From: Bradyrhizobium daqingense
GTDB lineage: Bacteria > Pseudomonadota > Alphaproteobacteria > Rhizobiales > Xanthobacteraceae
Assembly: GCF_021044685.1 (NCBI RefSeq)
Contig: NZ_CP088014.1
Span: 1,612,001 to 1,676,000, forward strand
Length of the DNA stretch: 64,000 bases
Direction: 5' to 3'
Shown: piece by piece, positions 28,327 through 37,459 of the stretch
Layout of the letters: each line of letters begins with the position of its first letter
How positions within the stretch are numbered: the first letter of the stretch is position 1
Notes under the pieces: generated by a model
The model's input: only the letters and a program-made list of their open reading frames with translations
Databases searched by the model: none
What the model was told of the DNA's origin: nothing
Program-made: the position numbers and the translations under genes

Positions 28327-28679
28327 TCATTCCGGCGCAGGGACTGCGGATTGTGCTTGCTGTGCGTCCTGTTGACTTCCGGTGCGGGCACGACGCGCTG
28401 GCCGGTCTTGTGCAAAACACGCTTGGGCTCGATCCGCATTCGGGCCTGATCGTGGTTTTTCGTTCGAAGCGCGCCGACCGGCTGAAGATTTTGCTATGGG
28501 ACGGCACGGGCCTCGTTTTGGTCTACAAGCGCCTTGGCCGCGATGGTCGTTTCGAGTGGCCGCAGATCAGCGACGGCGTCATGCATCTGACGCGCGTGCA
28601 GTTCGAAGCGCTGTTTGAAGGGCTGAACTGGAAGCGAGTGGGCGAACGGATTGTCGCGACGCCAGCTGCGGCGAACTGA
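28323..28679 (+). CDS. tnpB: IS66 accessory protein TnpB (Orf2)
   Basis: 118 residues from ATG 28323, containing the family signature RPVDFRCGHDALAGLVQ, then LKILLWDGTGLVLVYKRL. Complete length for the family. Its role in IS66 transposition is required but not understood. Confidence 0.92.
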   Translation: MIIPAQGLRIVLAVRPVDFRCGHDALAGLVQNTLGLDPHSGLIVVFRSKRADRLKILLWDGTGLVLVYKRLGRDGRFEWPQISDGVMHLTRVQFEALFEGLNWKRVGERIVATPAAAN

Positions 28680-28732
28680 CTCAGACCCGACAACCTGTTT
28701 CGCGCGGGGCTTTGGGATGATAGCTTGCGGAT

Positions 28733-28936
28733 GTGCCGCCGTCCCCCATTGATCCCGCCCGTCTTGCAGCGCTGCCCGCCGATTTGCGCGCGCTCTTCCG
28801 CGCGCAGGAAGCGATGATTGAAGCCGAGCGTCGTCGCGCAGACGATGAATGCTCGGCGCGCCTTCATGTCGAGAGTGAACTGGCTGCGTCCAAAGAGAGC
28901 GTCGAACGCCTCGAACTGCTCGTGAAGGAGTACGAG
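28733..28936 (+). pseudogene. IS66 transposase TnpC, N-terminal stub
   Basis: It starts at GTG 28733 (MPPSPIDPARLAALPADLRA) and has the Leu/Glu-rich coiled coil of TnpC (SKESVERLELLVKEYE). It is cut by IS3 copy C at 28937. The continuation is not on the far side of copy C. A different IS66 TnpC piece lies at 44820-45620. Confidence 0.85.
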
Positions 28937-29082
28937 AGAGCTGGCCCCGGTTGTTTGGACAGCGCCCCGCTGGATTTAAGTGGATTCCTGCCGGGTTATG
29001 CTGAACGCGGGGCTTTACGATTTTGTCGTTGCGTCGGGAGGGCGTAGCCCGACCAGAGCGACGACAAAATCGTCGGCGACGG

Positions 29083-29909
29083 TCATGCGGCCATCACCAT
29101 AGCTTGCGTGCCGAAGTAAGCCTCGTCGGGCGTGCGCCCGTCAAGGCTCGAGTGAGGGCGTCCCTGATTGTAGAAGGCCAGATACTTGGCAATTGACGCT
29201 CGCGCCTCGGACACGCTGTCGTAGGCGCGGAGATAAACTTCTTCGTATTTGACCGTGCGCCAGAGCCGCTCGACAAACACGTTGTCGCGCCAGGCGCCCT
29301 TGCCGTCCATGCTGATGGCGATCTTCGCGTCCAGCAGCACATCGGTGAACTCGAGGCTGGTGAACTGGCTGCCCTGATCCGTGTTGAAAATCTCGGGCCT
29401 GCCGTGCTTCGCCAGCGCCTCCTGGACCGCTTCGACGCAGAAGGCCGCCTCCATTGTGATCGAGACGCGATGGGCCAGGACCCGTCGGCTGAACACATCG
29501 ACGACCGCCGCGAGATAGACGAAGCCACCCGCATCGGAATGTAGGTGATGTCCATTGCCCACGCATGGTCGGGCCGCTCGATCTTCAATCCGCGCAACAG
29601 GTACGGGTAGATCTTGTGACCCGGAGCCGGCTTGCTCGTGTTCGGGCGACGATAGACCGCCTCGATCCGCATGCGCTTCATCAGCGTCGCGATGTGGCGG
29701 CGACCGGCGTATACGCCCTCCCGCCGCAGCAACGATCGCAGCATACGCGCTCCCGCGAAGGGATAATCGAGATGCAGCTCATCGAGCCGACGCATCAAGG
29801 CAAGGTCCTCGGCCGAAACTGGCCGAGGTTCATAGTAGACCGTGCTGCGAGCCAGCTTCAGGACCTTCGCCTGGCGCACGATAGAAAGATCATGACCGCG
29901 GTCGATCAT
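29083..29909 (-). pseudogene. IS3-family OrfB, copy C, frameshifted
   Basis: The same protein as at 4457-5284, but a one-base deletion near 29528 (gaagccacccgcatc where copy A has gaagccacgccgcatc) breaks the frame after DITYIPMR. The two halves remain readable in adjacent frames. The catalytic domain is split, so this copy makes no transposase of its own. Confidence 0.92.
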
Positions 29910-30211
29910 CGCTTTGCGCTCAGCAGGCCCGCCTTGGTGAGCGCGCCGGACAAAAAATCGTTTTCCAACGCCAGCTCGCCGATCTTGGCATGTAACGCCT
30001 TCAAATCGACCGGCGTCTCGGCCGATGTCTTGTCATGCCCAAACACGCCGGCGGCGCCTTCCAGGAGCTGGTTTTTCCAGATCGTGATCTGGTTCGGATG
30101 AACATCAAACAGTTGCGCCAGCTCCGCCAGTGTCTTGTCGCCTTTGACCGCAGCCAAAGCAACCTTCGCCTTGAATGCCGGAGAATGCGTCCGGCGGCTC
30201 TTCTTCGTCAT
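29906..30211 (-). CDS. IS3-family OrfA, copy C
   Basis: Intact copy of the 102-residue DNA-binding subunit starting at ATG 30211, preceded by caggagcg. It could act in trans as a repressor of the sister copies, as OrfA does in other IS3 elements (family knowledge). Confidence 0.9.
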   Translation of the reverse strand: MTKKSRRTHSPAFKAKVALAAVKGDKTLAELAQLFDVHPNQITIWKNQLLEGAAGVFGHDKTSAETPVDLKALHAKIGELALENDFLSGALTKAGLLSAKR

Positions 30212-30299
30212 CTTCGCTCCTGATTCGCAGCAAGAATCCTCGCCGCTGTCAGGCAGAAAATCCACTCAAGCTACTGTCCGAATTTGCGGGGCCAGCTCT

Positions 30300-30631
30300 G
30301 CCTTCAGCAGCCGGTAGACCGAGGCCTCGGATACAAAGTACTTTCGTTCGTCGGTGAACCGCACGGCCAGCTCGCGTGGCGACAGCTCAGGCAACTCCAA
30401 CGCCAGGTCGATGATCTGACCCCGCACATCGTCGGGGATGCGATTCCAGACCCGGTCTGGTCGAGACCGGTGATCGGCCAGCGCTTCAACGCCTCCCTCG
30501 CGGTAGCGATCATACCAGCGATAGAATGTGGCGCGCGGGATACCGAGCTTGTCCAGCGTGCGCTTGGCGGGAAGATGCGATTGCTCGACCTGCTGGATGA
30601 TCTCGGCCTTCTCAGAGGCGGGATACCTCAT
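30300..30631 (-). pseudogene. Second IS3-family OrfB, truncated by copy C
   Basis: It starts at ATG 30631 after gagggggagga (MRYPASEKAEIIQQVEQSHL). It holds a helix-turn-helix part (LPAKRTLDKLGIPRATFYRW) and ends at SVYRLLKAE, where IS3 copy C takes over. The DDE core is gone. This is a different IS3 subgroup from copies A-C; a shorter relic of it lies at 20480-20583. Confidence 0.85.
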
Positions 30632-30676
30632 GCCTCGTCCTCCCCCTCTCTCACCCGACAGGTGAATGCGGAGCAT

Positions 30677-31087
30677 TCACCTATAGAGCCCGTTCATGCT
30701 ATTTTTGAGCAGACGGTTCTCCAGGGTCAGATCGGCTACGGCCTCCTTCAGGGCAACAGTCTCCCGGCGGAGATCCTTCACCTCGCCGGAGGTCGCAGCT
30801 CGTGCCGTGTCGCCCGCCAGGCGGCGCTTGCCGGCCTCGAGGAACTCCTTGGACCAGCCGTAATACATCGAGGCGGCAATGCCCTCGCGGCGACAGAGCT
30901 CGGAGATATTTTCCTCGCCGCGCAATCCTTCCAGCACAATGCGGATCTTCTCCTCCGACGAATAATGCCGGCGGGTTTGTCGCAGAATGTCTTTTAGAAC
31001 TTGTTCTGCGGCACTTTGCCCGGTACGGATTTCTGCTTCATCTTCGCTCCTGGTGGCTACGATGAACCAGAAATCCTCCCTCCGCAA
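30677..31087 (-). CDS. OrfA of the second IS3-family element
   Basis: The frame reads HYSSEEKIRIVLEGLRGEEN, LCRREGIAASMYYGWSKEFL and a Leu-zipper tail ending SMNGLYR. The natural start is unclear: a good site (accaggagcgaagatg) at about 31040 leads into a different frame that stops soon, so a small indel probably damaged the first codons. The element's right end is near 31108 (tgtgagac read inward). Confidence 0.75.
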   Translation of the reverse strand: MRREDFWFIVATRSEDEAEIRTGQSAAEQVLKDILRQTRRHYSSEEKIRIVLEGLRGEENISELCRREGIAASMYYGWSKEFLEAGKRRLAGDTARAATSGEVKDLRRETVALKEAVADLTLENRLLKNSMNGLYR

Positions 31088-31108
31088 AATCCTTCAATTT
31101 GTCTCACA

Positions 31109-31391
31109 GGTCCTGACGGCGAACACCCTTCGACGATGAGGCGCGCGCCGTGAAGTTGGCCAACGACACCGAATTTGGGCCGATTTCCTACGTCTACACC
31201 GAGGACCTGAAGCGTGGTTTGCGCCTTTCCGGGCAAATGCAGAGCGGCATGGTCGCGCTGAACAGAGGACTTGCGTCCGATCGGGCGGCGCCCTTCGGTG
31301 GCAGCAAGGCAAGCGGCCTCGGTCGTGAAGGCTCGAACCGAAGGCATCAAGGAATACCTTGAAACCAAAGTACATTGCGGTCTCGCTCTAG
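31109..31391 (+). pseudogene. Aldehyde dehydrogenase, C-terminal remnant
   Basis: VLTANT, then EARAVKLANDTEFGPISYVY, TEDLKRGLRLSGQMQSGMVA and APFGGSKASGLGREGSN belong to the end of the ALDH superfamily (succinate-semialdehyde type). Three one-base lesions are visible (near 31127, 31338 and 31366), and everything 5' is replaced by the IS. It precedes the flavin monooxygenase at 31609, so both may derive from one aromatic catabolic operon (inference). Confidence 0.78.
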
Positions 31392-31608
31392 CGCGCGATG
31401 GGTAGTCGTGTGCCGATCTTTGGACGAGCGGATCGAGCCCGACGACGTCATTGAAATGGATGTAAGCGGGATCGGTGTTGCGCTTGGTGGTGCTCGGCGA
31501 GAGCAGGATTGGTAGGTTACAGAATACAATGCTTTTCATAGAACGCGGCGGCCCCCGGGGGGTGATCGCCAAGAAATAAAAAAGATACCAACAAGTGGAG
31601 GAGGAGAA

Positions 31609-32742
31609 ATGGGCGCGGTGAAGAAGGTTTTCATCGTAGGTGGCGGGATTGGCGGCTTGACGGTCGCCCATGCGCTTCAGCGGATAGGCGTATCTACCAG
31701 AGTCATTGAGATGGGAGATAAGCGTGACCGGATCGGCACCGGTATCACGCTGCTGGGGAATGCCTTGCGGGCACTTGCCGAATTGGGATTGGTGGATGCC
31801 TGCCTCGAAGGCGGCCTTGGTTGGGATACCGTGTCGGTACGCGATGGCGCGGGAACGATTCTGAGCGAACAGTCCTCACCAAGAATTTGGGACGCTGATC
31901 GTCCAGCCGCACTGGGACTCATGCGGCCACGTCTGGGACAGATTCTGGAAGACTTTGCGACGAAGAGCGGCGCGAAAATCGATTTCAACACAACGATCAC
32001 CCGTATTGATCAGGACGATCGAGGGGTGACGGTTCAGCTATCGAACGGCGAGACAGATCGCGCCGATCTGCTGATCGCTGCGGATGGAGTCTATTCCAAG
32101 ATCCGCCAGAGCATCTTCGGCGACGAGTTCAAGCCGCACTACGCCGGCCAAGGGGTATGGCGTTATACGGTTTCTCGCACCGAGGCGATGAATGGCTTCG
32201 TCCTGTACCGCCTTCCGACGGGCCGCGTAGTTGGCGCGCTGCCGCTATCGAAGGAATTGTGCTATCTATTCTTCCTGGAAAGCACGGACGAAAAGCTTCG
32301 TATTCCGCAAGATCGGGTGTGCGACTATCTCCGTAACCTGCTCGCCCCCTTTACGGCGCCCGAACTGGTCGCGGCTGCCAAGGTGATCGGCGAAGACAAG
32401 CACATAAGCTACCGCCCATTTGATGTCTTGATGATGCCAGCCCCCTGGCACCGTGGCCGTGTCGTGCTGCTCGGCGATGCTGCCCATTCGTTGATGCCGC
32501 AAATGACATCCGGCGGCGGAATGGCGATCGAGGATGCGCTGGTTCTGGCCCAGGAACTGAATCGCAACGACGATCTGGAGACTGCGCTCAAGACCTATTG
32601 CCGACGCCGCGAAGAAAGAGTCGGGCGCGTATACGACATTGCATACGCCATTTGCCGGGAAGAGCGCAAACCGGAGCATGGCCGCGACTATTCGATGGGC
32701 CTTCTTCGTGAAGGCTACGCGTTTCTGGCTGCGCCCGTCTGA
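31609..32742 (+). CDS. FAD-dependent aromatic monooxygenase
   Basis: 377 residues from ATG 31609 with a strong site (ggaggagga). The Rossmann dinucleotide motif is GGGIGG at residues 11-16. The second FAD motif is LIAADGVYSKIR, and GDAAHSLMPQMTSGGGMAIE binds the ribityl chain. This is the p-hydroxybenzoate/salicylate hydroxylase class: NAD(P)H-dependent hydroxylation of an aromatic ring. The full length and clean frame make it one of the few intact metabolic genes in the island. The substrate cannot be told from sequence alone. Confidence 0.88.
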   Translation: MGAVKKVFIVGGGIGGLTVAHALQRIGVSTRVIEMGDKRDRIGTGITLLGNALRALAELGLVDACLEGGLGWDTVSVRDGAGTILSEQSSPRIWDADRPAALGLMRPRLGQILEDFATKSGAKIDFNTTITRIDQDDRGVTVQLSNGETDRADLLIAADGVYSKIRQSIFGDEFKPHYAGQGVWRYTVSRTEAMNGFVLYRLPTGRVVGALPLSKELCYLFFLESTDEKLRIPQDRVCDYLRNLLAPFTAPELVAAAKVIGEDKHISYRPFDVLMMPAPWHRGRVVLLGDAAHSLMPQMTSGGGMAIEDALVLAQELNRNDDLETALKTYCRRREERVGRVYDIAYAICREERKPEHGRDYSMGLLREGYAFLAAPV

Positions 32743-33004
32743 TTAGAAGCAGGCGAAGTCACATGGGAATTTGACGGACGTCGCTACCGCGGTGGATCGG
32801 CCACATCCGTGGACTGAAGGTAAACTCTGTAGCATTTTGGCCGACAACAAGCATGTCACGACAGGGGAAATGCATGACAAGACAAGCAGGTTCGTTGCAG
32901 GGATGGATTTTGACCTCCGCCCATGGATGACGGTGTTCGGAGTGGTCCTGCTATCGCCAGTCCTGCCACTTGCGCATTCGGGTTTTGTGCGAAATCCTTC
33001 ATCA

Positions 33005-33545
33005 TGAACGGTGGTTGTATTTCCGGTTTCCCTTAAGCTTGCGCTTGGTCAAGGAAATGCTGGCGGCGCGTGGCATTGGCATGACCTATGAAACCGTGCG
33101 CCAGGGGGGACGGAAATTCGGCAAGCTGTTCTCCGATCGGATCCGTCGAGCGCGCTCCCACCCGCGGTGACAAATGGCATCTGGACGAGGTCGTTATCTC
33201 GATCGCGGGCGAACAACATTGGCTCTGGCGCGCTGTCGACCAGAATGGCTTCGTTCTCGACGTCTTGATCCAGCGCCGAAGAGAGACTCGCGCGCTGCCC
33301 AGCGGCTCATGAAGAAGCTCTTGAAATCCGCCGGCACGCCGCCGCGCGTGATGATCACGGATAAGCTGCGTTCGTACGGCGCTGCGAGGGCGAAGATGGG
33401 CTTTCACGTCGAACATCGCCAGCACAAAGCTCTCAACAATCGGGCCGAGAATTCTCATCAGCCGACGCGGCGACGCGAGCGGATCATGAAGCGTTTAAAA
33501 TCGTCCCCATCAGGCTCAACGGTTTCTGTCAGTTCACGATCAGGT
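33005..33545 (+). pseudogene. IS6-family transposase, frameshifted
   Basis: Readable in pieces across frames: WLYFRFPLSLRLVKEMLAAR and YETVRQGGRKFG; then DKWHLDEVVISIAGEQHWLW with the first catalytic Asp and RAVDQNGFVLDVLIQRR; then RVMITDKLRSYGAARAKMGF with the second Asp and NNRAENSHQPTRRRERIMKR with the Glu. At least two frameshifts near 33125 and 33275. A shorter sister is at 25545-25815. Confidence 0.85.
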
Positions 33546-33714
33546 CGCGAACCTTTTCCACATCCCCTATCCCGGAGCCGTCACGGCCGACTTCCGTCGA
33601 GCTTCGCGCCAACGAGCCTTTGCGACTTGGCGCGAGATCTCCAGGACAAGCGCTATCGCCGACTCTCGACCTCTGAGACTCGCCTCCTTCAGCTCGGCGA
33701 TCGATTAGTTGACG

Positions 33715-33879
33715 ATGCCTGCGATGGACCTCGGCTTCATCGGGCTTGGCCACATGGGTGCGCCAATGGCGCGGAACCTGCTAAAGGCTAGCCATCATCT
33801 CATCGTCTACAATCGCACGCGCAGCGATATTGAAGCCCTATCACTACTTTGGGTGCGCCGGGAGACCGGCAAGGAATAG
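33715..33879 (+). pseudogene. 3-hydroxyisobutyrate-dehydrogenase-type enzyme, N-terminal fragment
   Basis: ATG 33715 ([20 protein letters not shown]) shows the NAD-binding GLGHMG motif of the beta-hydroxyacid dehydrogenase family, then [15 protein letters not shown]. The sequence leaves the family at about 33850, exactly where the group II intron begins (gtgcg at 33853). The rest of the gene is not downstream of the intron. Confidence 0.75.
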
Positions 33880-35767
33880 ATGGTGGAAGTCCATTGCGAT
33901 GAAGGTGTAGCGAACCACATCGGCCCCGAGCCGTGCGCAGGCGTCCGCGAGGGTGTCGGCGAAGCGTCGGTAGGGGAGCATGCAGGCCAGCCATTGAGCC
34001 GCGAAACAGTGTTATCTCGGGAGCCGACGCTGTCCAAAGAGCGGAAGGCAATATGGGCGAGTGCGCAAACGCGAGCACCCGTCCAACCCGGCGTGGTCGT
34101 AGACCCTGGCATGTATGGAAGCTCCTTGTACGGGAACCGGGATATCTCCGGGTCGGCCATCTTCCTTCTCGGAGGAGATGGTCCGCAGCGGGAAGGCGAG
34201 GAGCTGTAGCCGCTGATGCACGACACGGAGAAGTCTGACTCTGGCATAGTAGCTGAGAAGCCAACGAACAAAGCCGGATTACTGGCGGCGGAGTGGGCGG
34301 AGCCAAGGCCGGGGACCAAGGGAAACGCGGAACAGCAGCGCATGCACCGGACACAGGGCCGGGCTCGCAAGACCCAGTCGCTGGACCGCGTACGGACAGC
34401 CGCAAGGCTGAGGAAGAAGGACCGGTTCACCGCGCTCTTTCACCACATCAATGTCGATACACTGCGGGCGGCGTTCTTTGCGCTCAGGCGTAAGGCTGCT
34501 CCCGGAGTGGATGGCATGACGTGGGAGGACTACGAGGAAGATCTCGAGCCCCGGCTCGCCGATCTGCACAAACGGGTCCAACGAGGAGCGTATCGCCCGC
34601 AACCGTCTCGCCGGACGTACATACCAAAGGCAGACGGCAAGCAGCGCCCGTTAGCGATCGCGGCTCTCGAAGACAAAATCGTCCAGGGCGCCAACCGTCA
34701 TCGTGCTCAACGCCATCTACGAAGGAGACTTCTGTGGCTTTTCCTACGGGTTTCGGCCCGGCAGAGGACCACATGATGCGTTGGACGCGCTCTGCACAGC
34801 GATCGAGACGCGGAACGTGAACTGGATCATTGACGCCGACATCCAAAACTTCTTTGGCGCAGTCAGTCAACCTTGGCTGGTTCGCTTCTTGGAACATAGG
34901 ATCGGCGACAAGCGCATCATCCGCCTCATTCAGAAATGGCTGAAGGCGGGGGTGTTCTCGAAGACAGCGTCGTAGCCGCTGATGACAGGGGAACGGGTCA
35001 AGGTTCGGTGATTTCACCGCTTCTCGGCAACATCTACCTGCACTACGCTCTCGACCTGTGGGCCAAACGCCGGCGACAGCGCGAGGTCTCCGGCGGCATG
35101 ATCATCGTGCGTTACGCGGACGATGTAGTAGTCGGCTTTGAGCGCGAGGATGACGCACGTCGTTTCCTTGACGCGATGCGCGCGAGACTGGAGGAGTTCG
35201 AGCTGACGCTCCATCCGGCCAAGACCCGCCTGATTGAGTTTGGTCGCCATGCGGCGGCTCAACGCAAGCAGCGCGGACTCGGAAAGCCGGAAACCTTTGC
35301 GTTCATGGGGTTCACGTTTATCTGCGGCAAATCACGCCAAGGGCGCTTCCAGCTTCAACGGAAGACCCGTAGCGACCGCTTGCGAACCAAACTCCGCGAA
35401 ATCAAGGAGGAGCTAAGGCGCCGAATGCACTGGCCGATCCCTGCACAAGGGAAATGGCTGAGGCAGGTCTTGACCGGCCACTTTGCGTACTTTGCTGTCC
35501 CGACGAATGGCCGAGCGCTCAATGCGTTTCGGTTCTATCTGACCGATCTCTGGAGGCGGACGCTTCGGCGGCGCAGTCAGCGGACCTGTCTGACCTGGGA
35601 TCGCATAACGCAGATCACCGATGACTGGCTCCCCAAGGCTCGCATCCTTCATCCATGGCCGAAGCTGCGCTTCGCCGTCAAACACCCGAGGTAGGAGCCC
35701 GGTGCCTTAATTGGGCTCGCCGGGATCTGCGCGGGGGGCGCCCAGTGATGGGTGTCCCTACCGCGAA
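33853..35767 (+). mobile_element. Group II intron with a broken reverse transcriptase
   Basis: The 5' end has the GTGCG consensus (33853). Near the 3' end, gagcccggtg (35695) through cgccgggatc and the adjacent gggcgcccagtgatgggtgt hairpin look like domains V and VI, ending about ccgcga at 35767. The ORF lies between, as in retroelement-type introns. The flanks do not belong to one gene, so its present site is a rearranged one. Confidence 0.75.
34216..35694 (+). pseudogene. ltrA: Group II intron reverse transcriptase/maturase, two frameshifts
   Basis: The first frame gives the RT start (LRRKAAPGVDGMTWEDYEED, RRTYIPKADGKQRPLAIAAL) to about 34690. The next piece is in a second frame (LNAIYEGDFCGFSYGFRPGR, NVNWIIDADIQNFFGAVSQP). 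The third frame from about 34955 holds GTGQGSVISPLLGNIYLHYA, the catalytic YADD (IVRYADDVVVGF) and the maturase domain to 35694. All domains are recognisable, but two indels prevent translation as one protein. Confidence 0.9.
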
Positions 35768-35792
35768 CAGAATGCGTTTGCGCCACTGCTTT

Positions 35793-36248
35793 TCAAGGAT
35801 TTGCTTTCGGCAATATGGGCATTGCTGAGGCGGCGGCCGAAGGATGAGATCGACGATGGCATGGCGTGCGGCGGGCATGGTTGGTTGAGGCGGAGGCCCG
35901 TTGATTCTTTTTTTTCCGCCCCGCGTATGCGAGGCGACGATGTTGCAGGAAGGCGTAGGCAATCATTGTCATAAGGGCGTGGCGATGAAGACCTTGCCAT
36001 GATCGCCCTTCGAAGTGATCAAGTCCAAGCTCCTCCTTCATATCGACAAGGCTGTGCACGACCCGCGTCGGATCGCGCCGATCCGGGAACACCCGGGCCA
36101 GATTGTCGGCCAAGCCGAGACGCCGCTCGGCCATCGCCAGAAGCATCACGCCCCCGTTCGAGGTTAGGCGCCCACCATCGAAGGCAGCTGTGACTTTCTT
36201 GGCGTGAATGGCTGGAAACGAGAAGGGCGGAATCGTATCGTCGGTCAT
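35793..36248 (-). pseudogene. Chimeric transposase: IS1380 start joined to IS701-like end
   Basis: From ATG 36248 the frame is IS1380-type ([40 protein letters not shown]). At about 36030 it turns into [20 protein letters not shown] and [18 protein letters not shown], the typical close of IS701/IS4-type transposases. A further shift follows ([15 protein letters not shown] in another frame). The join is in frame by chance. No catalytic centre of either family is complete. Confidence 0.8.
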
Positions 36249-36372
36249 GGCGGGCGTGGCGTTCGCGGTTGGAGGTGATGGGGTTGGCTTCACAACCGAA
36301 TCCTACGCCGTATGAGCGCTTTACACCACGCTCGCCAGCCTCTCGGGCGCCTCTTACGAATAAGACAGGTTA
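36185..36372 (-). repeat. IS1380 left end, inverted copy 1
   Basis: Reading on the minus strand from 36372, the terminus cctgtcttattcgtaagagg is followed by gcgagcgtggtgtaaagcgc and the transposase start. The same 185 bp lie in opposite orientation at 38838-39023. The two copies face away from the 36.37-38.84 kb segment. Confidence 0.8.
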
Positions 36373-36420
36373 GTCGGTCCGACCCGTCATGTTTTTGGGG
36401 TTTCGGACAAGGTTCTGACG

Positions 36421-36825
36421 ATGACGCTTTCATCCGTTTTGATGGCGGATCGCGAGGCCCGTCCTGATTGGTATGCAGTTGGCATTGCCATGATCGTCGT
36501 GGATCGGCTGGTTCACAACTTTCTGGTCCGAACCGGGATTTTGGAGCAACTTGGCATGGTTCATCCGTACGGTCCCCGTTGCTATGCAGACGGCGGCTGC
36601 GCCGAGGTCTTGCGGCGCGTCTCGGCACAGATCGACGCGCGCCAGTTTGATCGTAATTTTCCGGCGGATTTTCCGCGCTTTGTTCAGCACGCTCTTTGGC
36701 GTTACTGCGCTGCTGACGGTTTGAACGTCTGCAACGGCAACAATATTGATGATCGCAAGTCATGCGATCTTTCGTCGTGTATTGTTTACAGTAATTGTGC
36801 CAAAAAAGCGCGGAAATTACAGTAA
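36421..36825 (+). CDS. Hypothetical protein with a Cys-rich end
   Basis: 134 residues from ATG 36421. VDRLVHNFLVRTGILEQLGM, then HPYGPRCYADGGCAEVL and FVQHALWRYCAADGLNVCNG look like a conserved unit, closing with DRKSCDLSSCIVYSNC, where four cysteines could bind metal. The true start may have been removed when the IS1380 end came to lie at 36372. I do not recognise the family. The gene ends in an A+T-rich operator-like region. Confidence 0.5.
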   Translation: MTLSSVLMADREARPDWYAVGIAMIVVDRLVHNFLVRTGILEQLGMVHPYGPRCYADGGCAEVLRRVSAQIDARQFDRNFPADFPRFVQHALWRYCAADGLNVCNGNNIDDRKSCDLSSCIVYSNCAKKARKLQ

Positions 36826-36882
36826 TTATCTTCTATTTAAGCGCAATTTTTCTGCAGCTAAATTATTGCAATCATTGCGCTT
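36786..36882. promoter_or_regulatory. A+T-rich control region with repeated dyads
   Basis: ttacagtaatt occurs at 36786-36796 and 36817-36827; the second is centred in aattacagtaatt, a perfect dyad with a 1-nt centre. aagcgcaat (36839-36847) pairs with attgcgctt (36874-36882). This probably controls the gene at 36959/37061. Confidence 0.45.
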
Positions 36883-37017
36883 TTGGATGATATGCTTTAT
36901 TATACTTACGACGAGATTGTTTGAACGCTCTTCTCGTCTTCAGCAAAGGAGTCGTCCAATGACAAGACCGCCATTGCCGGGAGCATCCCGCAGGACCAGC
37001 GACAACGCCGTTTCAGA

Positions 37018-37040
37018 AAGGGGCCCAAATCGGGCCCCTT
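37018..37040. promoter_or_regulatory. Perfect 9-bp hairpin just upstream of a ribosome site
   Basis: aaggggccc (37018-37026), loop aaatc, gggcccctt (37032-37040), followed by cggcttttcaggagggcaaa and ATG 37061. It could act as an attenuator or a thermosensitive leader; the trailing T-run is too short for a classic terminator. Confidence 0.5.
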
Positions 37041-37060
37041 CGGCTTTTCAGGAGGGCAAA

Positions 37061-37327
37061 ATGGCCAAGCCCAATCTCACGAACCAAAAGACACTCTCCG
37101 CCTCGGCAATCATCGTTTACGGGATCGACGCGACCGGCAAGCCGAAGGCCGGCCGGTTTCCGGAGCGCCAGGCGGCGGCGGCCAAAAAGGCCGCGCGCTC
37201 ACTCAAGCTCGCTGTTTGCAACGTCGATCGACCAGCTCTTGTCGAAATCGTTGCGAAAATTCCGGTCGGACGCGTTCACGACCAAGGCAGTCGCTTCTGC
37301 CCTACATCAAACGCAGCTTGTACGTGA
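37061..37327 (+). pseudogene. Small conserved rhizobial protein, frameshifted at its end
   Basis: ATG 37061 follows aggaggg; an in-frame ATG at 36959 after aaaggag is an alternative start that reads through the hairpin. MAKPNLTNQKTLSASAIIVY then GKPKAGRFPERQAAAAKKAA and VEIVAKIPVGRVHDQGSRF fit a small family I recall as frequent in Bradyrhizobium. The usual close (LPYIKRSLY) is present in the next frame at about 37300, so a one-base indel near 37295 altered the C-terminus. Function unknown. Confidence 0.55.
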
Positions 37328-37459
37328 GCGTCACGACAGGATCACCGGTTCCCGGGCTTGACTTGCGCGGAATGCTCTGGATAGCGCGGTCGGGATGATT
37401 GACGCCGCCGGGGCGCGGTGATGGGGTGATCCCGGTTCGGAGCGGGCAACGGGATCAGA

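Larger units (their letters stand above)
27830..28936 (+). mobile_element. IS66-family element, 3' half replaced
   Basis: The left end gtaagcgg at 27830 matches the usual IS66 terminus. tnpA, tnpB and the first 68 codons of tnpC are present. IS3 copy C begins at 28937 and beyond it another element follows, so the rest of tnpC and the right end are missing. Confidence 0.88.
28937..30299 (-). mobile_element. IS3-family element, copy C (1363 bp, mismatched flanks)
   Basis: The ends match copies A and B, but the flanking triplets are GAG (28934-28936) and GCC (30300-30302), so there is no target duplication. The left flank is IS66 tnpC and the right flank is another IS3-type transposase. This is the pattern expected after recombination between two copies. 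Confidence 0.92.
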
